A DNA stretch of 64,000 bases, taken from assembly GCF_003315035.1 (NCBI RefSeq), contig NZ_QNRE01000018.1, positions 1 through 64,000 on the forward strand. The letters are read 5' to 3'. Of the stretch, positions 1-7,752 are shown one piece after another. The position numbers were made by a program, and so were the translations under genes. Origin of the DNA: Nocardia puris. GTDB lineage: Bacteria > Actinomycetota > Actinomycetes > Mycobacteriales > Mycobacteriaceae. How positions within the stretch are numbered: position 1 is the stretch's first letter; each line of letters opens with the position of its first letter. Below the pieces are notes generated by a model, which ran no database searches, was not told where the DNA came from, and worked only from the letters and a program-made list of their open reading frames with translations.

Positions 1-39
1 CGCCCAGTCCTCCACGTTCAGCACCTCATGATCGTTCAC
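1..39 (-). CDS. istA: IS21-type transposase IstA, N-terminal fragment
   Basis: Only 13 codons are present, from a GTG at 39 (a second GTG at 24 is possible). They read VNDHEVLNVEDWA, which matches the start of IstA transposases of actinobacterial IS21 elements, where a VEDWAEIRRL-like segment opens the protein. IstA is the DDE transposase that works with the IstB ATPase. The call rests on a very short match plus the repeat structure just upstream, so whether the element is intact beyond the window is unknown. Confidence 0.5.
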   Translation of the reverse strand, partial: MNDHEVLNVEDWA

Positions 40-95
40 GGGGTGGGTCAGCATTCACCCGGAATCTGAGGGTCAGTCTTCAGGCGGAAGCGACA
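1..95 (-). mobile_element. IS21-family element, left end only (continues off the window)
   Basis: The reverse strand begins a transposase reading frame at 39 and runs off the window. Between 39 and 95 there are two copies of a GGGTCAG-type word (about 47-58 and 70-81 on the + strand), and reading inward from 95 the sequence starts TGTCG. IS21 elements characteristically end in TG/CA and carry short repeated transposase-binding words inside their ends, so 95 is a reasonable terminal base. The boundary is inferred; no target duplication can be checked. Confidence 0.55.
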
Positions 96-952
96 GTCCC
101 TGGCTTCGCTGGCGGGACACCGCCGCGTCGGCGCGTCGCGGCGCCAGTTCGGCGACGTGGCAGCACGCCGACCATTCCTCTCTGGCCGCTATTTTCTACG
201 TCCCGGCAGTGCTGGGCACGACGTGTGCCCTACCGGACTCGGCCTCCCGCAGTCGAGCACCCGAAGCGCCGGCCACAGCCCACTCACCCGGCCGTGGTCG
301 CCTCCCTCCACAGCCACGAACACGACCAATCCCACGGTGGAGTGACTGCCGGCAGTGAGGGCCTGGCGGCTCGCTCGAACATTCTCCGGATTCCTCCGTC
401 ACCGGAGCATGATCCCCGCTCCCCGGACACACCCCACCCTCACGCCCCTCCACCAGGGTGGTTGTTCACCGCAAGGGGATCAGCGCGTTGAGCACCGGGG
501 TCCGTCGGGCCGCCAGGGCAGGGAGCCGTAGCCCCCCTTCCCTTCTGCCCTCCTACCAACCCGAACGAACCACCGCGCGCCCTCCGGTCGCGTGGCCCTG
601 GCCGATGGTGGCCTGCATTATGTTCCCGCGCCACTCACGCCTCAAGAGCGCCATACGGCGTCCCTACGGGATCAGCTGCGCTGACTCTTGACCCGCGAGC
701 CTCCGCGCGCGAAGGGCAGGCCCTACGGGGCAGGCAAACCACGCCAGCCCCCGAATGTGCAGACCACCACCAACCAGGGCCAACCGTGGTCCAGACACAC
801 GAAATCGGCGGGAGGAGTAGTCCCCACCGCCGACGACACGTTTGACGACAACACCGACGACAGTCAGCTACCCCACGCCGCCGACGACACCTGAATCCGA
901 GCTGCGTAATGCCTGGTCAGGACCGCCGCCCACGTCTGGCAGTGTGGGGGTC
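96..952. other. Gene-free stretch
   Basis: About 850 bases with no convincing gene. Open frames on both strands are short, lack ribosome binding sites and give low-complexity Pro/Arg/Ser-rich translations. A GACGACA-rich patch lies at about 832-890. The stretch sits between the IS21 end and a tRNA 3' end and is probably debris of integration events. Confidence 0.5.
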
Positions 953-977
953 AGGGGTTCGAGTCCCCTTAGCTCCA
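953..977 (+). repeat. tRNA 3'-end fragment (candidate attachment site)
   Basis: Positions 953-969 form a perfect T-arm (stem AGGGG/CCCCT around loop TTCGAGT), followed at 970-977 by TAGCTCC plus A, the 3' acceptor strand and discriminator of an alanine-type tRNA (tmRNA ends look similar). The matching 5' acceptor strand, D-arm and anticodon arm are absent from the 75 bases upstream, so this is not a whole tRNA. Integrative elements recombine at tRNA 3' ends and leave such a copy at one boundary. Interpretation as att is inference. Confidence 0.5.
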
Positions 978-1265
978 CTTCAAGGAGTAGGACAGATGTG
1001 CCCCACTCCTTACTCCCGTCTTTTCTGGGGTTTTTGGACATCACCGTGCGTTTAAATGGGCGTCACGAGTGCCGTTCAGTGTGTTTCTCCCGTGCCCGGT
1101 CCAGGTTCGTTTGAGGGTGTCGCGACTGCGCGATGCCGCAGTCATTCTCTACGGCCGACCCGTTTGCGCGGCCTCGGTGACGCCGTCGGTGCCGACTTTG
1201 GGGATATTGCCGCCGACGTTATGTTGAGCGCTCCTGGCCCGGTAGATACAGGCACGGTTCCGGCG

Positions 1266-1634
1266 TCACCGGCAGCAGTTGGGGTCTAGGACGCCGCAGA
1301 GTGCGGCGAGGGCGTCGCGGTGGACGCGGTGGATGACGTTCATGCCTTGGCGTTCGGAGTTCACCAGCCCGGCTTTGCGGAGTTGGCCGAGGTGGTGGCT
1401 GACCGTGGATTCGGAAAGTCCGACTGCGTCGGCGAGTTCCCCGCCGTTGCGGCCGGTTTCGGGGCTGGCCAGCAGTAGCGACATCAGCTTGACCCGCACG
1501 GGATCTGCCAGCGCTTTCAGGCGGAGTGCGACGTGTAGTGCGGCCTCGTCGTCGACCGGGCCGGCGGCTACGGGTGGGCAGCACAGGGGTGTGGTCATGT
1601 CGATGACGGGCAGCGCTTTGGGCATGAGGTCCAT
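1266..1634 (-). CDS. arsR: ArsR/SmtB-family arsenic-responsive repressor
   Basis: A 122-residue winged-helix repressor. The region about 62-88 (GELADAVGLSESTVSHHLGQ) is the typical ArsR recognition helix-turn-helix. Cysteine pairs occur near the N-terminus (Cys18-Cys19) and at the extreme C-terminus (Cys113, Cys120-Cys121), suitable for binding As(III) or another soft metal; which ones bind is not evident. It is divergent from arsI with an 87-base intergenic region holding two similar operators. By family behaviour it should repress both directions until metalloid binds. A shorter start at Met13 (1598) is possible. No acr3 or arsB pump lies beside it. Confidence 0.88.
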   Translation of the reverse strand: MDLMPKALPVIDMTTPLCCPPVAAGPVDDEAALHVALRLKALADPVRVKLMSLLLASPETGRNGGELADAVGLSESTVSHHLGQLRKAGLVNSERQGMNVIHRVHRDALAALCGVLDPNCCR

Positions 1635-1647
1635 CCTACTCTCGATG

Positions 1648-1662
1648 TTGACATATGTCGAA
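1648..1662. promoter_or_regulatory. Candidate ArsR operator O1
   Basis: TTGACATATGTCGAA lies 14 bases upstream of the arsR start and has a perfect palindromic core GACATATGTC at 1650-1659. Position and symmetry fit an autoregulatory ArsR site. A related copy lies 30 bases away next to arsI. Confidence 0.6.
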
Positions 1663-1690
1663 AAGGTGGCAAACTAGCCGCTGTCAGTAC

Positions 1691-1705
1691 TTCGATATAC
1701 GTCAC
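1691..1705. promoter_or_regulatory. Candidate ArsR operator O2
   Basis: TTCGATATACGTCAC matches the reverse complement of O1 at 12 of 15 positions and lies just before the arsI ribosome binding site (AGGTGG at 1708-1713). Two near-identical sites flanking a divergent promoter suggest joint control of both directions by ArsR. Confidence 0.5.
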
Positions 1706-1721
1706 ATAGGTGGTGGTCATG

Positions 1722-2237
1722 ATGTCACGTGTTCAGCTCGCACTCAACGTCGACGATCTGGAGCAGGCGGTCGCGTTCTACTCGACCCTGTTCGGCGTCC
1801 AGCCGGCGAAGCGCAAGCCCGGCTACGCGAACTTCGCAGTCACCGAGCCGCCGCTGAAGCTGGTGTTGATCGAGAACCCGGGCCAGGGCGGCAGCGTGAA
1901 CCATCTCGGGGTGGAGGTGGAGTCCTCGGAGAAGGTGCATGCCGAGATCGCGCGCCTGTCGGAAGCGGGGTTGTTCACCGAGGAGCAGATCGCGACGACG
2001 TGTTGCTTCGCGACCCAGGACAAGGTGTGGGTCACCGGCCCGAATTCTGAGCGGTGGGAGGTCTACACCGTGCTGGCCGATACCGAGCACTTCGGCACCG
2101 AACCCCAGTTCGCCGGGAAAGACGATGCGGAGGCGATGCAGGCGTGCTGCGGCGCCGACGGTCGTGGCGACACCTCCGGTGAGGAGGCCGAGGCGGGGCC
2201 GACGGTGGCGTGCTGCGCGCCCGCCGTCGCTCGGTAA
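1722..2237 (+). CDS. arsI: ArsI/CadI-type vicinal-oxygen-chelate lyase
   Basis: A 171-residue protein of the ArsI (C-As lyase) / CadI group of the VOC superfamily. The N-terminal half carries family hallmarks (LALNVDDLEQAVAFYS, KPGYANFAV, NHLGVEVES), a vicinal cysteine pair at about 94-95 (ATTCCFATQDKVWV) and a downstream ERWEVY segment, matching the metal ligands and arsenic-binding cysteines of ArsI. ArsI enzymes cleave carbon-arsenic bonds of trivalent organoarsenicals; CadI proteins are cadmium-induced, so the substrate is uncertain. The tail adds two more CC pairs. ATG codons at 1719 and 1722 both follow AGGTGG. It is divergent from arsR and followed by an MFS gene. Confidence 0.82.
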   Translation: MSRVQLALNVDDLEQAVAFYSTLFGVQPAKRKPGYANFAVTEPPLKLVLIENPGQGGSVNHLGVEVESSEKVHAEIARLSEAGLFTEEQIATTCCFATQDKVWVTGPNSERWEVYTVLADTEHFGTEPQFAGKDDAEAMQACCGADGRGDTSGEEAEAGPTVACCAPAVAR

Positions 2238-2256
2238 ACGGCCCGAGTGCCACGAC

Positions 2257-3486
2257 GTGACCGATACGACGACCGCGCCCGTGGTAGCGGTAGACGGGTT
2301 GCCGCGGGCCGGGCGCCGCCGAGTGCTGGCAGTGCTGTGCCTGACGCAGATATCGAGTTGGGGGATTCTGTATTACGCGTTTCCGGTGTTGTCGACCTCG
2401 ATCACCGTCGATACCGGGTGGTCGGCGCCGGTGATCACCGCAGCGTTCTCGATCGGCCAGCTCGCGACAGCGCTCACCGGGATCCCGGTCGGCGCGCTCA
2501 TCGACCGGACCGGCCCGCGGCGGGCGATGACCGCCGGATCCGTTCTCGGAGTGGTCGCGCTGATTACGGTCGCCGCCGCACCGAACCTGGCTGTGTTCTA
2601 TCTCGGTTGGCTGGCAGCGGGAGTGGCGATGGGGGCGGTCCTGTATCCGCCGGCGTTCGCGGCATTGACTCGCTGGTGGGGGCCACAGAGTGTGACCGCG
2701 CTGATGATCCTGACCCTGGCCGGCGGTCTGGCGTCCACGGTGTTCGCGCCGGTCACCGCCGCCCTGGACACGCAAACCGATTGGCGTGCCGCTTATCTCA
2801 CCCTCGCGGCCGTCCTCGCAGTGCTGACGGTGCCAGTGCACTGGTTCGGGCTGCGTGCCGGATGGCCGAATCCACCGCCGCCGACCGAGGCCGCGCATGC
2901 CGACCACAGCGAGATCGCGCGCAGCCCGCGTTTCGCCGCGCTGGTCGTGACCATGTGCCTGGCGGCGTTCGCCAGCTTCGCCGGCATCTTCAACCTCGTC
3001 GCCCTACTTCAAGAACAAGGCTTCAGTCCGAGCCTGGCCGCTACCGCGCTCGGGCTCGGCGGCGCCGGGCAGGTCTTGGGCCGGATCGGGTATCTGCCGC
3101 TGGCCCGCTACCTCGGCGTCACCGCCCGCACCGTACTTGTGTTGGTCGCGCTGGCCGCCTCGACCGCGTTGCTCGGGGTGGTGTCGACGGTCGTCGTGTC
3201 GATCGCGGTGGCGATCGGCGCTGGGTTGGTGCGCGGGGTCTTCACCCTGATTCAGGCGACCGCAATCACCGACCGGTGGGGTGCGACCCACTACGGGCGC
3301 CTCAACGGGTTGTTGTCCGCGCCGGTGGTCATCGTGTCGGCACTAGCTCCGTGGGCGGGCACCGTGCTGTCGGCGGCCACCGGTAGCTACGCGAACGCCT
3401 ACCTAGTCCTCGGCGCGATCGCCGCCCTTGCTGCTGTGATCGCTCCTCTCGCCCGAATTACCGGATCGACGAAAGAGCTACTGTGA
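2257..3486 (+). CDS. MFS transporter of the arsenic locus
   Basis: A 409-residue, twelve-segment major facilitator protein. The loop after the second helix (GALIDRTGPRRAM) is the MFS motif-A position. The open frame runs back into arsI, but homology and hydrophobicity begin only after the GTG at 2257, so that start is chosen, 19 bases after the arsI stop and probably in the same transcript. MFS pumps in ars operons export metalloid conjugates or organoarsenicals; here the substrate is unknown and the role is inferred from position behind arsR/arsI. Confidence 0.75.
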   Translation: MTDTTTAPVVAVDGLPRAGRRRVLAVLCLTQISSWGILYYAFPVLSTSITVDTGWSAPVITAAFSIGQLATALTGIPVGALIDRTGPRRAMTAGSVLGVVALITVAAAPNLAVFYLGWLAAGVAMGAVLYPPAFAALTRWWGPQSVTALMILTLAGGLASTVFAPVTAALDTQTDWRAAYLTLAAVLAVLTVPVHWFGLRAGWPNPPPPTEAAHADHSEIARSPRFAALVVTMCLAAFASFAGIFNLVALLQEQGFSPSLAATALGLGGAGQVLGRIGYLPLARYLGVTARTVLVLVALAASTALLGVVSTVVVSIAVAIGAGLVRGVFTLIQATAITDRWGATHYGRLNGLLSAPVVIVSALAPWAGTVLSAATGSYANAYLVLGAIAALAAVIAPLARITGSTKELL

Positions 3487-3523
3487 CAAGCGAATACGCA
3501 TAGACGCGGTGGTCATCGGCGGC

Positions 3524-3717
3524 CATGTCGGTGGTCGGCCTGTCGGCGCGTTCGCCGGCATCGGCCTCGGCTTGGCGGATCCAGTTCCGCAACGCCTCGT
3601 GATGCACCCCGAGCTGGGCGGCGAGCTTGCGGATCGTCGGCTTGGGATCGGACTCCCGATACAACCGCACGCCCCGCGCCTTCAACTCATCGCGGTACTA
3701 CTTCGGTGCTGCCACGA
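3524..3717 (-). pseudogene. IS3-family OrfA fragment
   Basis: From a GTG at 3717 the frame begins VAAPK and then meets a TAG; after it the classic OrfA helix-turn-helix continues (LKARGVRLYRESDPKPTIRK, then HHEALRNWIRQAE). Similarity ends near 3524 and the frame runs on into unrelated sequence abutting the MFS gene. No OrfB integrase is present. This is a relic with an internal stop and no 3' part. Confidence 0.75.
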
Positions 3718-3945
3718 ATAACTCCTTCCGGCCCCTACCGGACCACAATCAGAGCCCTCCGAGAAAGCGGGGGAACCTCACCGATGCCAGCACGGTAACC
3801 GCACGCGCGCCACGGGCTGGGAACAGTCTTCAGCATCACCATCCGCCCCGGCATGTGGCGGATCAATGGTCAGCCCCCGTAGCCGGCGTGATTCGGGGCC
3901 GTGATCGTTGTGGCGGTTGCCGTGACGCGTCGGGCTGCGGCGGGG

Positions 3946-4458
3946 TCAGTGGAGTTCGTAGCCGCAGACTTTCCACTGGTCGTCGTTGCGTTCGAGGGAG
4001 AATGTGCCGTACATGCCGGGGAGTCCGGGGTGGTAGACGACGGTTTCGGTCTTCTCATGGATCACGAACGCGAAGATTTCGACGGCGTCGCCGGCGGGGT
4101 TGTAGGTCAGGGTTGGTTTGTCGGTGATCCAGCTGATGCCGAATTCGTCGAGGGCTTGTTGGGCGTCGGCGCGGATCTGGTCGTCGCTGCGGTTGAGGGT
4201 GTCTTCGGCGAGGGCGCCGCAGGTGAGCTGACGGATGGCGGTGGGGTCGGCTCGGTTGTAGGCATCGAGCAGTGCGTAGACCGCGCGGACCGGGTCGAGG
4301 TCTGGATTGGCGGGTTCGCTTCGTGTGGCGTTGGCGGTGAGCACGCCGAGGGTCGCGCCGAGGACAGCGATTCCGGCGGCGAGGGCCGCGGCAAGGACTG
4401 TGCGGCGGTGGCGTGTGGATGCCGTCGGTGGTGTGGTGGTGGTGGTCGGGTCGGGCAT
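3946..4458 (-). CDS. Membrane-anchored protein with extracytoplasmic NTF2-like domain
   Basis: A 170-residue protein: Thr-rich cytoplasmic N-terminus (1-20), one membrane helix (about 22-45, TVLAAALAAGIAVLGATLGV), then a domain beginning DPVRAVYALLDAYNRADPTA and ending with WKVCGYELH. That pattern resembles small Mce-associated or NTF2-like (DUF4878-like) actinobacterial proteins; no catalytic residues are evident. The ATG at 4456-4458 is chosen because it follows the neighbour's stop by few bases. It is the last gene of a reverse-strand run with 4466-4939 and the SUKH gene. Confidence 0.6.
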   Translation of the reverse strand: MPDPTTTTTPPTASTRHRRTVLAAALAAGIAVLGATLGVLTANATRSEPANPDLDPVRAVYALLDAYNRADPTAIRQLTCGALAEDTLNRSDDQIRADAQQALDEFGISWITDKPTLTYNPAGDAVEIFAFVIHEKTETVVYHPGLPGMYGTFSLERNDDQWKVCGYELH

Positions 4459-4465
4459 TGTGGTC

Positions 4466-4939
4466 TCACCACACCTTCCAGCCGGTCGGGGTGTTACGCA
4501 GGATCCATCGGGTGGCGCTGGATCCTTGCTTCTCGGAGTCGGTTTCGGCGACGACTTCGGCGCGCAGACCGGGTGCTTGCCAGTGGGCGGAGGTGATGGC
4601 GGTGATCTCCAGCGCGCCACCGTGGCTGGCGTTGAAGCTGAAGGTGTAGTCGACGTTCTCGGGGGTGGTGTTCTGCCAGCGTGCGTGGTCGGGCCCTCCG
4701 GGAGCGGTCAGGTCGAGGATCCGGTTGACGTCGCGGTCGGCTTGGGCGGCGAGATAGTCGCCGATCACCGTGCGGAAGTGTTCGCGGGTATCAGCGTCGA
4801 CGTCGGTGAGGGCGCGCGTCGCGGCGCGCGCGCTGTCGGAGATCCGGTCGTCGTGGGTGAGGGTTCGAATGGTGAATCCGCCGGCGAACGAGACGACCGC
4901 GGTCACGGCGAGTGCTCCGAGGGCGAGGGGTCGGTTCAT
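4466..4939 (-). CDS. Exported or membrane-anchored NTF2-like protein
   Basis: A 157-residue protein with an uncleaved-looking N-terminal helix (3-24, PLALGALAVTAVVSFAGGFT), an acidic helical stretch (about 30-75) and a C-terminal half ending WILRNTPTGWKVW. It resembles its downstream neighbour in architecture, and the two may be paralogues. Its ATG overlaps the TGA of the SUKH gene (ATGA), indicating translational coupling. Function unknown; placement behind a toxin-immunity pair suggests it travelled with that cassette. Confidence 0.6.
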   Translation of the reverse strand: MNRPLALGALAVTAVVSFAGGFTIRTLTHDDRISDSARAATRALTDVDADTREHFRTVIGDYLAAQADRDVNRILDLTAPGGPDHARWQNTTPENVDYTFSFNASHGGALEITAITSAHWQAPGLRAEVVAETDSEKQGSSATRWILRNTPTGWKVW

Positions 4940-5456
4940 GTGCTGTACCTGTCGTTGTAGAAGGTCCAGGATTCGAGTTCAGCCGAGAGATAGGTGTAGA
5001 AGTCGTCGTGGAGGTGAGTTCGGAGCCGACCTGAACGACGCGACCGTTCGCGCCGGAGTCCTCGGGGGGCACCAGCAGCAACGACAGCGTGAGCCGGTAG
5101 CGGCCGCTGGCGAGCAGCATCCGCTCCAGCGGCGGCATCCCCAGCGGGTCGGCCACGAATTCCGTGTAGGGCGCTCCCCAGTCCACGAGATCACGGCAGT
5201 CCTCGCGCCAGGCGTCGCTCCCGAGTTCGTCGAGGCTGTAGAGGGTCGATTCATCGGCGTTGAAATGCGGCCATCCATCAACATGGCCGAGGAACTCGCG
5301 GTAGACCGGGTCGAAAGCGAAACCCAGCCGATGTTCGGCGGCGGTGATGGCATGTTCGGTGGCGCCCGGACGAGGTTGCCCATCGATGGGCGCCGATCTG
5401 TCCGCCCGGTCGATCTCGCGGCTGATCGCGGTGATCAGCGTCTCCCAGTCTCGCAC
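4936..5456 (-). pseudogene. SUKH (SMI1/KNR4) family immunity protein, frameshifted
   Basis: From a GTG at 5456 (AGGAG upstream at 5464-5468) the frame gives a SUKH-like protein: VRDWETLITAISREIDRA, then LGFAFDPVYREFLGHVDGWP and LYSLDELGSD. Near 5015-5030 the expected C-terminus leaves this frame; DDFYTYLSAELESWTFYNDR followed by a TGA at 4936 lies in another frame. That second-frame stop overlaps the next start as ATGA, so it was probably the original end. SUKH proteins act as immunity proteins for polymorphic nuclease-type toxins, and the gene sits 23 bases behind the candidate toxin. A sequencing error is the alternative to true inactivation. Confidence 0.65.
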
Positions 5457-5479
5457 GACGTGGCTCCTCGCGTTGTCGG

Positions 5480-6646
5480 TCAGATTGCCGGCGGGTAGTC
5501 CAGCACGCATTGCCCATCGGCCAAGCGCTGCCCCGGCTCGAACGCGCTCGCACGATATCCGACCGGGTAGGCGTTGTTCTGCCCGGCGATCGAGCTGTTG
5601 AGATGGCGGGTCATCGGCACGAAGCCGTTCGGCGACTGCGCCAGCGAACCCCAAGTCTTGTCCGGCGCGTGCCCGACCACCAATCCTTCGTACCGCTCCG
5701 GATGAGCCGCGCGCTCGGCGTCTGCGGCGCGCCGGGCGTCAGCGTTCAGCCCGGGGTTGCCGGGGACCTTCTCCAGGTAACCTACGACGGCTCCACTCGG
5801 GTCGGCTCCGCGGCCCCAGATCGCGGCCAGGTTGGCTTTGCTGATGTAGTCGTTGTACTGGCGGCGTTCCTCGTCGGAAGCGAAGCCGTCGCTGGCCGGG
5901 CACACCGCGACCGGTCCTTGGTAGCGGCTGGATTTCTCGGCCGTGGTGCAGGTGGTCTTGTCGCGGGATCGGTTGTTGTGGCAGGCGGATTCGGCGTGCC
6001 AGTTCGCGCGTCCGACGGCGTCGGCCACCGACATGCCCAGGGTGTTGCCGGACTGTCCCGCTTCCCACGCCTTGACCGCGGCGGCTTTAACCGCGTCGGT
6101 GTAGAAGCTGTTCGGGATGCCGGAATCCTTTTCGCTGCACGGGATGTCGAGGTAGTCCAGCTTTTCCTCGACGACCTTGTCGCGCTCTTCCGGCGAGGTC
6201 CGCGGCTCGGAACTGCTGTCCTCGCCCGGGTTCTCGTCACCGTCGGGACGCGGCCTCGGCGGTCTCGGTGTCGGCGAGGGTTTGCCGGGCGGTTTCGGCC
6301 GGACCTGGGTGGTCGGCAGCGGGAACGAGGGCCGGGCCGGGGGTTCCAGCGCCGGTACAGCAGGCGCGTCCGATGGTTCACCCGGTCGCGGGATCGGCTG
6401 CGGCGCGCCCTCGCCCGACCCCGATGCCGGCGGGCGCGGCGGTAGCACGGTGGTGGGGCCGGGAATGATGTCGGTGCCGCTGCCCTGCGGCAGACGGCCC
6501 GGCGGGTTCCCGGATTGCCCCTCCACACCCCCGCCCGGAGCCAGCGTGGGCGCCAGGCCGGGCGCGGTCGGCGGCGGTGTCGTAGCTCCCGACCCAGCCT
6601 TCACCCGCGAGGACGGTACCCGAACGTTCGCACTCTCCGAGATCAT
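5480..6646 (-). CDS. Orphan C-terminal module of a polymorphic toxin, N-terminus lost
   Basis: Open frame of 388 codons. Residues about 20-150 are Pro/Gly/Ser/Thr-rich, typical of a linker; about 155-388 form a globular domain with several cysteines (CSEKD, CHNN, CTTAE, CPAS, CVLD) and a GHAPDKTWGSLAQ ... GFVPMTRHLNSSIAGQ ... YPVGYR segment like the C-terminal toxin domains of WXG100/ESX-linked effectors. No WXG, PPE or LXG delivery domain is present: the first about 20 codons are antisense to a GNAT remnant. The immediate SUKH neighbour supports a toxin. The exact activity is not recognised; a nuclease is the usual partner of SUKH. It may be a displaced orphan cassette or a pseudogene. Confidence 0.55.
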   Translation of the reverse strand: MISESANVRVPSSRVKAGSGATTPPPTAPGLAPTLAPGGGVEGQSGNPPGRLPQGSGTDIIPGPTTVLPPRPPASGSGEGAPQPIPRPGEPSDAPAVPALEPPARPSFPLPTTQVRPKPPGKPSPTPRPPRPRPDGDENPGEDSSSEPRTSPEERDKVVEEKLDYLDIPCSEKDSGIPNSFYTDAVKAAAVKAWEAGQSGNTLGMSVADAVGRANWHAESACHNNRSRDKTTCTTAEKSSRYQGPVAVCPASDGFASDEERRQYNDYISKANLAAIWGRGADPSGAVVGYLEKVPGNPGLNADARRAADAERAAHPERYEGLVVGHAPDKTWGSLAQSPNGFVPMTRHLNSSIAGQNNAYPVGYRASAFEPGQRLADGQCVLDYPPAI

Positions 6647-6900
6647 GGTTTGCGCCGATCACACCGGCCAGGGTCTGGCTCGGCCCTTCACGACGAGTTG
6701 CTGCGGCCGCGCAAGGAACAGCGCGCCACACTGCTCGTCGAACCGAACAACGACGCGCGTACACCGCATACCGCCGCTGGGGGTGGTCGCGCATCGGTAC
6801 CCTGCGGCCCGGCTGGGACAACGCGCCAACGTTCGACGTACTGATCCACGACATGAACACCCCGCACCTCATAAGAGCAATGATCAAGACCTGTGGATGA
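6604..6900 (+). pseudogene. GNAT acetyltransferase remnant
   Basis: Three successive frames spell the C-terminal half of a GNAT protein: GTRTFALSEIMVCADHTGQG, then LHDELLRPRKEQRATLLVEP, then YRRWGWSRIGTLRPGWDNAP ending at a TGA at 6898. Two frameshifts separate them, and the N-terminal half including most of the acetyl-CoA site is missing. The surviving piece joins the 5' end of the toxin frame on the other strand, marking a recombination junction near 6600. Confidence 0.65.
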
Positions 6901-6927
6901 CGGGAAGGACGCACCTTCCCGGATGAT

Positions 6928-7299
6928 CTACCTGTCCGATGTCTTGATCCAGGCCGACGAAAATCGGCGACGTTGCTCGTGTAGAGCGGGATGTCGTCGA
7001 CAGCGGCGATGGCGGCGATCATGAGAGCGAACTTGCGCGGCTTGGGATTTCGGCCCGCCGCGACCACGAGTTTCGCCATCGACGTGAACCGTCGCGCGGC
7101 GGCCGGGGAAGAACGGCAACGCATCGAACGCGTGCTCGACCTCGAACAGGCGCTCGGTGCGCAAAGCGAGAACGGCCAGCGCCGTCCCGAGCCCGAGTTC
7201 AGCGAGGGTCACCGCACTGATTCGGGACCGCTCCAGAAGGTCGTCGATTTCGATTGTCGGCAAGTCGATCAACACCCAGGCGTCAGGCGAAACCGACAG
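6928..7299 (-). pseudogene. VapC-type PIN-domain toxin, frameshifted
   Basis: The N-terminal half (SVSPDAWVLIDLPTIEIDDL, then SRISAVTLAELGLG) lies in one frame and the C-terminal half (RRFTSMAKLVVAAGRNPKPR, LMIAAIAAVDDIPLYTSN, VADF) in another, with the crossover near 7110. The closing bases return to the first frame. PIN toxins are Mg-dependent RNases; the acidic residues of SPD and the NPKPR region are recognisable, but no single frame contains them all. The gene follows the vapB-like frame by about 20 bases, the normal antitoxin-toxin order. Confidence 0.65.
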
Positions 7300-7319
7300 G
7301 ATGAGGGTCAGGCCGGCTT

Positions 7320-7592
7320 TCAGTCATCGAGACGATCCGCGCCGAAGACAGCATCGATCTCGGCACGTGCTGCCGTCGCGTTGGCCGCACCGCCGAATCG
7401 AGCGAAGCGCTCCTCGAGGTCCGCGGTGGACACGTCCCGCACCTGCCGGACCGGGCGAAGCTCCCCCACCGGGCGCCCGTGGCGAGTGATGATGAAGTCC
7501 TGCCACGGCGAGCTCTGCGAGCGCGGGAGGGCCCCTCGGGGCGAGGTACCGGTAGGTTTGCGGGCGGCTGGAATGCGGATTGCGTTCGCCAC
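7320..7592 (-). pseudogene. VapB-type antitoxin with altered N-terminus
   Basis: The 90-codon frame contains a Phd/YefM-like core and C-terminal half: DFIITRHGRPVGELRPVRQ, RDVSTADLEERFARFGG and FGADRLDD. This part is nearly identical to the antitoxin at 16518-16781. The first about 30 residues do not resemble the DNA-binding start of that paralogue (TISQAELRNSCDRVIDALE), so the 5' end has been replaced or scrambled. Followed at once by a broken vapC, the module is probably dead. Confidence 0.6.
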
Positions 7593-7752
7593 GGGCGGCT
7601 TCGCCTGCGCGCGGTGCGCGAAAGATCCCGATCAATGGGATACCCCGTATTTGATTCGGGCACATTGCTGCTTCTGTGAGACGCGACACACAAGTTCCGG
7701 TCCTCCGGCATACCTGCAGTGGCGTTCGCCACGATGAAAGGCATCCCCACCC

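Noticed and set aside
905..977. A complete tRNA gene
   Set aside because: Only the T-arm and 3' acceptor strand are present; no matching 5' acceptor, D-arm or anticodon arm.
6928..7592. A functional VapBC toxin-antitoxin pair
   Set aside because: The PIN domain is split over frames and the antitoxin N-terminus does not match its paralogue.
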